Shown: in pieces, positions 1-8,129 of the stretch
Position numbering within the stretch: position 1 is the first letter of the stretch
Layout: each line of letters begins with the position of its first letter
Position numbers and translations under genes: made by a program
The notes under the pieces: model-generated
The model's input: only the letters and a program-made list of their open reading frames with translations
Database searches by the model: none
Told to the model about the DNA's origin: nothing
From: Chromera velia
Taxonomy: Eukaryota; Sar; Chromeraceae
Length of the DNA: 34,558 nt
NCBI GenBank assembly: GCA_018398765.1
Contig: JAHBMJ010001154.1
Location: 1-34,558 of the forward strand
Direction: 5' to 3'

Positions 1-630
1 CCTCCGCCTCCAACAGCACCTCCCTTTCCTCTGTCCCTCCGTATTCCCATCGCCCTTCCGACAGTCCGCTCAATCGCTGCTTCTGAAAGTCCTTTGAGCC
101 CTCCCGCGAACCCCCTTCTTTCCCTCTCACTGGGAGAAGGGGAAATGGAAGGTCCTCCTGAATCCTCCCAGAGAGGGGCTACACGAAATGAGCGACCAGA
201 AGGAGCTGTGGCTGCAAACACAGACCAGCTTGATCACGAAAGGCTGCGAGAGAACAAAGGCCTTTCACCGCTCTATGCGGTAGCAAAGGCAATCAAAGTA
301 ATGGGGGGAAAAATGACCGAAGACACAGTACACCCAGTTTTGGCAGACACCATTCTCACTCGATTCCTTCCGGAGCCATTCCACCTCAGAACCCCAGCTC
401 TAGAGAACATTTTTTCCCCTGCCACCTCTTTCCGCTCTTTGACTGACCTGGATATCAACATCTTGCTGAAGTATTGGGGTCTCAGCATGATCCCAATATC
501 TACGCAGGAGGTTCACGACACCCTCGCTCAGCCAACGACCGACCCACACACGTGCTTCGTGGTGGGGGAGGCCTGTCTCGAAGAGACGGAATGGACAGTT
601 GTGGCTCCTTCTGAAGGGGCGCAGACCTAA
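1..630 (+). CDS. gag-like segment 1 of the copia element, open at left edge
   Basis: Frame 1 is open from the first base of the window to a TAA at 628-630, so the true start lies to the left. The first part is Pro/Ser-rich and low in complexity. A more ordered part follows (about nt 270-600) with alternating hydrophobic residues, for example around LLKYWGLSMIPIS. I see no capsid signature and do not recognise the family. The next segment continues in the same frame after one stop, so this is best read as the N-terminal part of one polyprotein. Assignment to gag rests on position upstream of integrase and RT. Confidence 0.5.
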   Translation, partial: PPPPTAPPFPLSLRIPIALPTVRSIAASESPLSPPANPLLSLSLGEGEMEGPPESSQRGATRNERPEGAVAANTDQLDHERLRENKGLSPLYAVAKAIKVMGGKMTEDTVHPVLADTILTRFLPEPFHLRTPALENIFSPATSFRSLTDLDINILLKYWGLSMIPISTQEVHDTLAQPTTDPHTCFVVGEACLEETEWTVVAPSEGAQT

Positions 631-1308
631 TCAGAGAGACAGGGCTGGACAGAATGGTCCATGGGAAAAGAAAAAGAGAGAGGAGTCACAGGGTTTGATC
701 TGTTTTTCCGAGAGATAAAAAATGAAGGGACTGAAATGGCCGTCTTCTCATTCGAACGAATACAAACTTGTGAGATGCCCTCTTGCCGAGCATCTCTCCA
801 TGAAACGAACTCAAACACCCCCCGTTCTGTCTCCTACCCTGGCTGCCCTTACCTACACTTCGCTTGCACGCCCTGCCATACCAAAGCCATGTTCCCGCCC
901 CTCCGTGAACCTTCTCCTAACACTTTTTGCCCCCAGTGTAGACGCCTTCCTTCCGCAGAGATGAGCAAAGCCAAGGACTACCGCAGAGCAGTCTGGAAGA
1001 GTACGGTCCCACAGCAGACGCTGCCACCTGATCCCATCGCACTGCAAAGACGATTGATCAAATCAATCCATACAAGGATCCGATATGCTCAGTCTCACCT
1101 CACTCTCTCAGAGGTGTGGCAACTGCATGACCAGCTCGACCACTACCTTGCTGCGTGTTTACGTAGTAGGGAGTGGGAAGAGTGGGGAGAACACGACGAT
1201 GGGGAGTCAGATGGATGGGGAGCCGGAGATAAAGAATCTCCCATGAATGTGAATGGAGGCCATGCAGATGCAAACGGCCCCCAGGATCATTTAGGACCGC
1301 CCCCTTAA
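631..1308 (+). CDS. gag-like segment 2 with a RING-like Cys/His cluster
   Basis: This segment is in frame with the one before. The first ATG is at 661, ten codons after the stop, and the TAA is at 1306-1308. Near nt 769-945 there is a cluster of the form CxxxxC, CxxxHxxCxxC, then CxxC (CEMPSC, GCPYLHFACTPCH, FCPQC). That is the spacing pattern of a RING or other cross-brace zinc finger, though the first pair is spaced by four rather than two. The C-terminal half is acidic and Gly/Asp-rich. RING fingers act in ubiquitin transfer or protein binding, and a role in this element is unknown. Bases from 984 on are repeated downstream. Alternative: a plain nucleic-acid-binding zinc cluster. Confidence 0.5.
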   Translation, partial: SERQGWTEWSMGKEKERGVTGFDLFFREIKNEGTEMAVFSFERIQTCEMPSCRASLHETNSNTPRSVSYPGCPYLHFACTPCHTKAMFPPLREPSPNTFCPQCRRLPSAEMSKAKDYRRAVWKSTVPQQTLPPDPIALQRRLIKSIHTRIRYAQSHLTLSEVWQLHDQLDHYLAACLRSREWEEWGEHDDGESDGWGAGDKESPMNVNGGHADANGPQDHLGPPP

Positions 1309-2140
1309 GAGGAAAATATTCCTCGATCCAGCAGCTGGGTGAGAGATCTGACAGCAGACGGGGATGTCGAACCCAACCCAGGCTGGGATGAGGAGAGTGA
1401 TTCTCAGAGTGATAAAGCCCCGGGCAACGACGCCCCTATTTCAACCCCGCTGTCTCTTCCAGAGCTAGCTCCATCCCTTACGCCTGCCTCTATGCCTCCC
1501 CTTGATGCACCGTCAGAAGTCTCGGACCTGGGCCTCTCTAACATTCCATTAAATTCCCATGCTCCCTCCGAGGCCGCCTCAGTTCCTTCAGACGACACAC
1601 TCGCTTCTTTAGAAGATCTTGAGGGAATTGAGCTTGGAGATGGAATGTATGGGGGAGGAGGATATTGGGAAAGGGACGCTGTAAACGACTTCGAGCGGGC
1701 GAGAGGGTCCGCACGAGGTTACATCCGACAACTCTATGCCACCCTCTCTGTCACTCCTGCACTCTCTGACCTCGATCTCAGCGGCCCTGTGATCCTCGGC
1801 ATCTTCTACCGATCAGGCTGGTACGACGGATCAAATGGCTTCTGGTCAGAGCAGTCGCTGACCTTCATCGACTACGCCGGTGCCCCCCAATTCCTCCCTA
1901 ATCCTCTTCCTACCTCCTGGTTTGGTTTTAACCCCTTTTTTGAAAACGTCTCTCAACTAACCCACCCACCACCAACGGCAGGTGGTTGGATCAGAGATTT
2001 AACCGAAGAAGGAATTGAGCCGAACCCCGAACATCCAAAGAGGGATGGAAGAGCAAAAGCATCGAGAAACAGGGGAAGTCAGTCATCTACTTCGAGGCCC
2101 ATTCGCATCCAGCCTTCTCAGGCCCTTCGTGAAAGTAACC
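984..2140 (+). repeat. 1157-bp perfect direct repeat, copy 1
   Basis: Bases 984-2140 are the same as 2142-3298 at every position compared by eye (offset 1158), including the two retained stop/ORF boundaries. The copies are separated only by the single N at 2141. Both outer breakpoints carry ACCGCA (981-986 and 3295-3300), and the N would fit as G. Perfect identity next to an N points to two overlapping contigs that were not merged. A very recent tandem duplication is the alternative. Confidence 0.95.
1309..2140 (+). CDS. duplicate copy of the start of gag-like segment 3
   Basis: The reading frame continues after the TAA at 1306-1308 and runs into the single N at 2141. Because the repeat period is 1158, a multiple of three, the frame carries on through the junction into a second copy of the segment 2 tail, ending at 2466. 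The sequence is the same as 2467-3298, so it should not be counted as a separate gene unless the duplication is confirmed. It carries the 2A-like motif at 1336-1386 and a second one at 1987-2034. Confidence 0.5.
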
Positions 2141-2141
2141 N
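2141..2141. other. single-N assembly join
   Basis: One ambiguous base sits between two identical 1157-bp blocks. Some scaffolders write a single N where contig ends are thought to meet or overlap. Treat gene structure across this point as unreliable. Confidence 0.9.
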
Positions 2142-3298
2142 CAGAGCAGTCTGGAAGAGTACGGTCCCACAGCAGACGCTGCCACCTGATCCCATCGCAC
2201 TGCAAAGACGATTGATCAAATCAATCCATACAAGGATCCGATATGCTCAGTCTCACCTCACTCTCTCAGAGGTGTGGCAACTGCATGACCAGCTCGACCA
2301 CTACCTTGCTGCGTGTTTACGTAGTAGGGAGTGGGAAGAGTGGGGAGAACACGACGATGGGGAGTCAGATGGATGGGGAGCCGGAGATAAAGAATCTCCC
2401 ATGAATGTGAATGGAGGCCATGCAGATGCAAACGGCCCCCAGGATCATTTAGGACCGCCCCCTTAAGAGGAAAATATTCCTCGATCCAGCAGCTGGGTGA
2501 GAGATCTGACAGCAGACGGGGATGTCGAACCCAACCCAGGCTGGGATGAGGAGAGTGATTCTCAGAGTGATAAAGCCCCGGGCAACGACGCCCCTATTTC
2601 AACCCCGCTGTCTCTTCCAGAGCTAGCTCCATCCCTTACGCCTGCCTCTATGCCTCCCCTTGATGCACCGTCAGAAGTCTCGGACCTGGGCCTCTCTAAC
2701 ATTCCATTAAATTCCCATGCTCCCTCCGAGGCCGCCTCAGTTCCTTCAGACGACACACTCGCTTCTTTAGAAGATCTTGAGGGAATTGAGCTTGGAGATG
2801 GAATGTATGGGGGAGGAGGATATTGGGAAAGGGACGCTGTAAACGACTTCGAGCGGGCGAGAGGGTCCGCACGAGGTTACATCCGACAACTCTATGCCAC
2901 CCTCTCTGTCACTCCTGCACTCTCTGACCTCGATCTCAGCGGCCCTGTGATCCTCGGCATCTTCTACCGATCAGGCTGGTACGACGGATCAAATGGCTTC
3001 TGGTCAGAGCAGTCGCTGACCTTCATCGACTACGCCGGTGCCCCCCAATTCCTCCCTAATCCTCTTCCTACCTCCTGGTTTGGTTTTAACCCCTTTTTTG
3101 AAAACGTCTCTCAACTAACCCACCCACCACCAACGGCAGGTGGTTGGATCAGAGATTTAACCGAAGAAGGAATTGAGCCGAACCCCGAACATCCAAAGAG
3201 GGATGGAAGAGCAAAAGCATCGAGAAACAGGGGAAGTCAGTCATCTACTTCGAGGCCCATTCGCATCCAGCCTTCTCAGGCCCTTCGTGAAAGTAACC
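2142..3298 (+). repeat. 1157-bp perfect direct repeat, copy 2
   Basis: Second copy of 984-2140. Only this copy continues into unique sequence on the right (3299 on), and only the first has unique sequence on its left (up to 983). That is the arrangement expected for two contigs sharing an unresolved overlap. Confidence 0.95.
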
Positions 3299-4671
3299 GC
3301 AACCTCCCTCCACTGCTCGGCCCCACACCTACAATTCCTTCTGTCCCTTTCTTTGAGGTCCCCTTTCATCAAGAAACCCAAGAGACGTCACAGGCACAAA
3401 TGGAACCAATAGAGGGAGGCTTTCTTCCGAGTCCAGACGCTATCTCAGCGTTCAGACCAGTCTCATCCCCAAGACCGACAGCAGCAGCAGATCTGCTTCC
3501 AAACCCGTTTGCCCCGCCTCTACCCCAACTGTCCATCTTTTCACCTCCCCCAAACCGAATCCCTCTCTCACAATTGACCCCGAGAAGAACAGTTCAACTG
3601 TCATCTCCTCCTCGGAGACCTGTAGAGCTGAGACCTGCAAGTGCTCAGCGATCAGGAAATTACTCAGTTCGGACTGACACTTGGACAAACACAGGTTCAT
3701 CCTCTTCCTCATCTTTTGCCGGTGCTGCCATCCCAACCCAGAGTCAGCCTTCATCCTCTGTCAGAGGCCTAGGCCTAGTGCTCCGCCTCCCAAATGGAGC
3801 CGAACCTCCACTTGTGTCTGATTATGCCCCTGAAGACCCCCTTTCCGATGATGGTCAATCGGAGAGAACGACACGGGTCTTACAGAGGGCCCTGACAGAA
3901 GAACATCAGTCGAACTTCTCCTCCTCCTCGACATCCCACCCTTTTGCACCTCCCCAACCCCTTGACCCCGAAGCTTCTTCTCAGTCAACCACGTTGATGT
4001 TAGGACCAGCTGAGCAAATACAATCAGAAATACAGCCTGAGAATGGAGTGGTTGTTGGTTCTTTGAAGGAAGGCCGATCTGTCAGGCTTACTCGTAAGAG
4101 AGCCTTGCCAGCGAATGAACCTGCCAGTGGCACCGGCATGGAGGAACGTTGGCTCCTCAATATCCCCATGTTGCTGAGAAGCCTTCAACGGATGTGTACT
4201 TCTGTGCCGCGACCTAAGGCGCAGGGAGAGTACCCCATACACGTCCTCTTTGATGGTGCCACGGATGAGTGCAGGGTCGTTAGTGGGGCCACGCTGCAAA
4301 TAGAACCGAAAGACGGTGCCATTGAAGTCCCAGATCCCCTCAAGAGAATCCCTCTCAGACAACTGAAACCGTACACCCTTAAAACGACCGATGGACAGCC
4401 CCCTACCTCGGTCCCCTCTGTGGTATGGAGGCGGGCGTTGCAAAAAAAGGGATACCCCCAGTCCGCACCTTTGGCAGTCTACCCAACCAGCCACTGGCTG
4501 CCAAGTGTTGAAGACAGGGAGTTTGCGATTGTCCAACCTGCAAAAGACGGCACAGGGGATTTGGAACAACTGATTGGTTTTTTCGGTGGAAAGAACAACC
4601 TTCTGCATCTGCCAGTGGGTCGGGGGGACCAGTGTCTGTTCGATGTTGAGCGCGTGCTTGCCCCTGCATAA
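2467..4671 (+). CDS. gag-like segment 3 with degenerate 2A-like motifs
   Basis: About 734 codons follow the TAA at 2464-2466 and end in TAA at 4669-4671. The first possible initiator is a GTG at 2497; no ATG is near, so the segment is more likely a continuation of the polyprotein than a separate gene. It starts with a 2A-like motif (GDVEPNPG, nt 2518-2541) followed by W, and has a second (GIEPNP then E, 3169-3189). The middle is a long Ser/Pro-rich, probably disordered stretch. The C-terminal 200 residues are more ordered. They include FDGATDE at about 4249-4269, faintly like the D(S/T)GA catalytic motif of retropepsins but lacking the Ser/Thr. I cannot assign a protease with confidence. The first part is duplicated upstream. 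Confidence 0.55.
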   Translation, partial: EENIPRSSSWVRDLTADGDVEPNPGWDEESDSQSDKAPGNDAPISTPLSLPELAPSLTPASMPPLDAPSEVSDLGLSNIPLNSHAPSEAASVPSDDTLASLEDLEGIELGDGMYGGGGYWERDAVNDFERARGSARGYIRQLYATLSVTPALSDLDLSGPVILGIFYRSGWYDGSNGFWSEQSLTFIDYAGAPQFLPNPLPTSWFGFNPFFENVSQLTHPPPTAGGWIRDLTEEGIEPNPEHPKRDGRAKASRNRGSQSSTSRPIRIQPSQALRESNRNLPPLLGPTPTIPSVPFFEVPFHQETQETSQAQMEPIEGGFLPSPDAISAFRPVSSPRPTAAADLLPNPFAPPLPQLSIFSPPPNRIPLSQLTPRRTVQLSSPPRRPVELRPASAQRSGNYSVRTDTWTNTGSSSSSSFAGAAIPTQSQPSSSVRGLGLVLRLPNGAEPPLVSDYAPEDPLSDDGQSERTTRVLQRALTEEHQSNFSSSSTSHPFAPPQPLDPEASSQSTTLMLGPAEQIQSEIQPENGVVVGSLKEGRSVRLTRKRALPANEPASGTGMEERWLLNIPMLLRSLQRMCTSVPRPKAQGEYPIHVLFDGATDECRVVSGATLQIEPKDGAIEVPDPLKRIPLRQLKPYTLKTTDGQPPTSVPSVVWRRALQKKGYPQSAPLAVYPTSHWLPSVEDREFAIVQPAKDGTGDLEQLIGFFGGKNNLLHLPVGRGDQCLFDVERVLAPA

Positions 4672-5094
4672 GAAAATGAGGAGGCTCAAGCCATCATGAC
4701 ACGTCTCCTGAAAATCTCTTTCTGCTCCCTCCCAAACAACCTCCTCAAATTCCTGCTTGAGAACGAAGGACCAAACGCCTCTGATCCCTCCCGACTGCCT
4801 TTCCACCCACCTGACAAGAGCTGGATCTTTAGTCGCGTTCACCTCTTCCATCTAGAGAGGTTTGACGAGTACCATTCAGCAGCAAGAGAGGAGATGCGTG
4901 AGCGAGGAGACATGAACCTAGATGAGGACAAACGAAAAGGATGGCTGATGAGGCACTTGACAGTGTCTTGCCTGAGCGCCTTCGCATACCTTGCAGCGCT
5001 TGCAGCCTCATCGATGAAAACCGCAGACTGCAGGTTTTTTCCTATATCGATTACAATCCATCCAACCCTGCCATTGCTCCTCCGAGTGGTCTAG
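4672..5094 (+). CDS. frame-1 continuation before the frame change
   Basis: After the TAA at 4669 the same frame stays open to a TAG at 5092, with an ATG at 4696. The first 80 residues or so look protein-like, with hydrophobic and charged residues alternating. From about 4945 the frame-1 translation becomes a run of Leu, Ala and Ser with little character, while frame 3 over the same bases becomes protein-like. The real reading therefore probably leaves frame 1 between 4926 and about 4970. Function unknown; part of the gag-like region. Confidence 0.4.
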   Translation, partial: ENEEAQAIMTRLLKISFCSLPNNLLKFLLENEGPNASDPSRLPFHPPDKSWIFSRVHLFHLERFDEYHSAAREEMRERGDMNLDEDKRKGWLMRHLTVSCLSAFAYLAALAASSMKTADCRFFPISITIHPTLPLLLRVV

Positions 5095-7241
5095 TGAGAT
5101 GGAAAGGCATTGACCCCCGTCCCACAGCCCACATCATTCTGAAAAAGCTGGACGGACCTGAATTTTTCAGATTGTGGAAAGCCACTCGAAAGTCCGGTGC
5201 TAAGATTCCGGAGAAGTGGGAGGATCTTTTCATCTCTGAAGAAAAGCATATGCGGGAGCCCCACAACTCCATCCTGGCTCTACGACATGACACTTTCAAA
5301 CCCCTGTTGAACCCAATGTATGCGAGTGCCGATGCGTGCGACATTTGTGAGGTTCAACAGTTGGACCCTCGAGCATGCCTTGGACACAACTCGTACAACT
5401 GTCTCACCAGCAGTGGACTGACCTCCTGCTGCGGACACCGGCCTGGACTCTGGTACAGTCGGAAGGATGGCACGTCTTTCCTCTGCATCTATGAACTAGA
5501 CCCCACATACACCTCCTGCTCATGTCCAGGAGGGGCAAAGTTCAGAGAGATTCGGGATGAGCCCCTTCACGGGGAACTCAGGCCCTTGCTTGAATGGTTT
5601 ATGAGGAAGCGTTTCGAGCTTGAGCCAAATGAATGGAACAAGCTTCCGTTCTCTCTAGCCACCGTGTTTCGACAGATCTTTGTCCACGTTTTTTCTGTCG
5701 CACAGAATCTAACGGAGGTACAGCAAGAGGACCGCCCTCCCAATCTGGGGTCAAAGCTCTACAAAGCGTCTTTGCTCAGGGTCGAACTCCCAGCCCAGCG
5801 GTGGCACGGAGTTCAAAAGGCAGAGCCATCTCTGTCTTTGACCAAGAATCAAAAGCACAAAGTAGCAGTAAGGCAGAGGTTGACCGAGTCCTTTATCAAA
5901 GACCTTAGACCTTCGATCAGGCTGTCTCTGAGCGACCTGCATGTCCCGACTCGGGTTCACCCTGACGATGTTCAGGCCGCGGCCCCTCCTCACCCAGGGG
6001 TAGCCGACACCAGATTGCAGTTGGTCTCAGAAGAGCCCGCTGTTCCTTTCAACTTCAAAGAGGAAACGGAAATAGGCCATAATTTCCTCCTTCTTGAGGC
6101 CCTCTATCAAGGAAAATGGGACAGGCTCATGGAAGGGCAGATGGCGTTGACATACTGGCAATCGACTGGCAGTCAAGTTCCGTCTGCCCGGGCTCTGATT
6201 CATCTGATCTGGAAGTCGATCTTGCCAGACAGACTGAACACATTCATTTTGATTCACCCTCTTGTCTTCCTGTTCGATCTGCTGACAGACAGTAACGGAC
6301 ACCCTCCAGCTTTTCTCATCCCCATATGGCTCAGGCACACGCCCAGTGAGCCTAGGACGAAAGCATCCACCCTGCTCCCAAACTGGGTGGTCTTGATGAG
6401 GATTTGGGGGTCCGCTGTTTTTTTTCCTCCAGAAAAGCAAGCCCGGTCCAGGCTGGGAAAGGGTGGTCAGATTGATCAAGGGTCTGACGGCCTTCCCCTC
6501 CCTCAACCCTGCGAGAAAAGCTTTTATGCCTGGCTTCTTCATGAAGTTACTCAAAAGCCCAGGCAGGCTGTGCCTCCTTCCTCCTCTTCATCTACGGGTC
6601 TCTCCCTCCACCGCCCCCGCCCTCCGCATCTGATGCTACCAGCACCCTTACCCGCAGAGGAAGCGCCCTCCCGTTTATCGGCTGCGCCAAGCACGCCGCG
6701 TTCCCAATTTCTGGATCAGTGTCTGCAGTCCTTCCCCCCCCAAGAAAGAAACACCACGAGAAAGAGGCTGAGAATCCGTGATAAGCGACACTTTTTCGCC
6801 TGTCTCCAGAGAATTTGCGATCGATATCATGCGCTCCACGACCCGACGGCACGTCGGGCCCAGCAGATCCGGATCCGCGTGGCAGCGGATACTGCCAGTT
6901 CCATTGATATCATGAGTGTCGATGAAGGTATCCACCTCCAACTGATCTTTAACAGGGATGGGGAGCTCCACCCAAACCCCGCCTTCTTTGCGAGAGGGGA
7001 GTTTTCGAATGAGAAACAGATGATTCAAAGAGGGGGCGCTCAATTCCCTTCACTGAGCCGTGGTCTTATCCGAATTCGGATGGATGACACTCGACTACAG
7101 ACTCTGCGCTCGTCCGGGAAGACCCTAGTCCACTTTGCCAAATTTGGTTTCCGAAACCACTTCCTCATTTTTGGTTTCAGTTGGCTCCGACGTTGCTCCT
7201 TCAATTGGAGAGAATTGGAGCCATACAGAGATGGAACCTGA
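4926..7241 (+). CDS. large Cys-containing ORF between gag-like region and integrase, function unknown
   Basis: Frame 3 opens after a TGA at 4923-4925, has its first ATG at 4941 and runs about 770 codons to TGA at 7239-7241. I recognise no family. Residues from about nt 5335 to 5540 are rich in Cys and His (CDIC, CLGH, CCGH, CSCPGG), suggesting metal binding. The middle has aromatic and hydrophobic stretches typical of a folded domain, and a Ser/Pro-rich linker lies near 6570-6700. A third weak 2A-like remnant (RDGELHPNPA) is at 6954-6983. Copia elements normally have only a protease between gag and integrase, so an ORF this size here is unusual. It is in frame with the integrase, RT and RNase H segments. 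It may be an extra gag-like domain, an envelope-position protein or a captured host gene; none can be shown. Confidence 0.55.
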   Translation, partial: GQTKRMADEALDSVLPERLRIPCSACSLIDENRRLQVFSYIDYNPSNPAIAPPSGLVRWKGIDPRPTAHIILKKLDGPEFFRLWKATRKSGAKIPEKWEDLFISEEKHMREPHNSILALRHDTFKPLLNPMYASADACDICEVQQLDPRACLGHNSYNCLTSSGLTSCCGHRPGLWYSRKDGTSFLCIYELDPTYTSCSCPGGAKFREIRDEPLHGELRPLLEWFMRKRFELEPNEWNKLPFSLATVFRQIFVHVFSVAQNLTEVQQEDRPPNLGSKLYKASLLRVELPAQRWHGVQKAEPSLSLTKNQKHKVAVRQRLTESFIKDLRPSIRLSLSDLHVPTRVHPDDVQAAAPPHPGVADTRLQLVSEEPAVPFNFKEETEIGHNFLLLEALYQGKWDRLMEGQMALTYWQSTGSQVPSARALIHLIWKSILPDRLNTFILIHPLVFLFDLLTDSNGHPPAFLIPIWLRHTPSEPRTKASTLLPNWVVLMRIWGSAVFFPPEKQARSRLGKGGQIDQGSDGLPLPQPCEKSFYAWLLHEVTQKPRQAVPPSSSSSTGLSLHRPRPPHLMLPAPLPAEEAPSRLSAAPSTPRSQFLDQCLQSFPPQERNTTRKRLRIRDKRHFFACLQRICDRYHALHDPTARRAQQIRIRVAADTASSIDIMSVDEGIHLQLIFNRDGELHPNPAFFARGEFSNEKQMIQRGGAQFPSLSRGLIRIRMDDTRLQTLRSSGKTLVHFAKFGFRNHFLIFGFSWLRRCSFNWRELEPYRDGT

Positions 7242-8054
7242 CATATCGAGATCCCCCATGGAAAAAACCTTCAGGGAATTGAGATGGGATGGAGCCGCTG
7301 GCTTCTTCCCGTCGATATCGATCTGATTCACACTCGGGTCACGTCTCTCCGGATCAATGAAGCCCCCCCTGACACCCACCTTTTCCACCCCGATACCCCC
7401 CTTTTTCACCCACCCGTCTCCTCTGCATGCCGTCAAAGAAGCCCGAGGGAACGTGCCATGGATGGGACGGGTGGCAGGGCTGGAGCCCGCCCGGCAGCCT
7501 TCTCCCCCGACCCGACTCAAAAGGAATCCAGTCTCCCCGACGGGACCCTCAGTCCCCTGTCCCTCGCGGGGGACCGCGACGAGAGACCCATTTGGGCAAG
7601 GAGGACGTCCTCACCAGACGACCCCCTCAGGAGAACGAGAACAGCAGCCAGCTTCTCTCCCCCAGTGTTCCCCAGAAGCCCGTTGAAAAATTTGTTGGAG
7701 GAGAGTCGTCGGGAGGAAAGCACTCTGGGCATGCAAGAGGAAGAGCAGTATGCGGACGAGGACCAACCCAAAATCAACCCGTATCAGCAATGGGAGACGG
7801 AGCAGGACGCAACGGAGATGCAATTGGAGAAGCAGCGGGAGGAAGCTTCCCCGCCTGCCCCCGAATCTGCAGAGCCGATGCAGTTGGTGGAGCAGCAGGA
7901 GGAAGCTCCCCTGCCTGCCCCCGAATCTGCAGAACCGATGCAGTTGGTGGAGCAGCAGGAGGAAGCTCAACCGACTGCCCCCGAACCTGCAGAGCCGATG
8001 CCGATAGACGAACATCGAGAGAGCGAGGAGGAATTGGTCGATTACGACCTTTAA
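7242..8054 (+). CDS. acidic, repeat-containing linker segment of the polyprotein
   Basis: The frame continues from the previous segment after one TGA and ends in TAA at 8052-8054. The first internal ATG is at 7284. The N-terminal part is Pro-rich. The C-terminal third is strongly acidic and Gln-rich and includes a 20-residue repeat with consensus close to ESAEPMQLVEQQEEA plus a Pro/Ala tail. It ends with a run of Glu and Asp. It is followed by a short frame (8055-8129, ATG to TGA) and then the integrase ORF, all in frame 3. It probably acts as a flexible spacer. No domain recognised. Confidence 0.45.
   Translation, partial: HIEIPHGKNLQGIEMGWSRWLLPVDIDLIHTRVTSLRINEAPPDTHLFHPDTPLFHPPVSSACRQRSPRERAMDGTGGRAGARPAAFSPDPTQKESSLPDGTLSPLSLAGDRDERPIWARRTSSPDDPLRRTRTAASFSPPVFPRSPLKNLLEESRREESTLGMQEEEQYADEDQPKINPYQQWETEQDATEMQLEKQREEASPPAPESAEPMQLVEQQEEAPLPAPESAEPMQLVEQQEEAQPTAPEPAEPMPIDEHRESEEELVDYDL
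7801..8010 (+). repeat. 60-bp in-frame tandem repeat
   Basis: Units begin at 7801 (degenerate), 7861, 7921 and 7981 (partial), with a period of exactly 60 bp, or 20 codons. The two central units differ at only a few bases. They encode the acidic Gln/Glu/Pro repeat of the linker segment. Confidence 0.9.
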
Positions 8055-8129
8055 ATGAAACGGAAACAAGTCAACAGAATGTTTTTATTTCTCTCACTTC
8101 CTTGTCTATACCTCCACCTCCTGCATTGA

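Noticed and set aside
4249-4269. Retropepsin active site
   Set aside because: FDGATDE lacks the Ser or Thr of D(S/T)GA and I see no flap or ILG motif in order; kept only as a faint resemblance.
4024-4851. 275-codon minus-strand ORF
   Set aside because: It lies wholly opposite the longer gag-like frame and lacks any recognisable motif; treated as a shadow.
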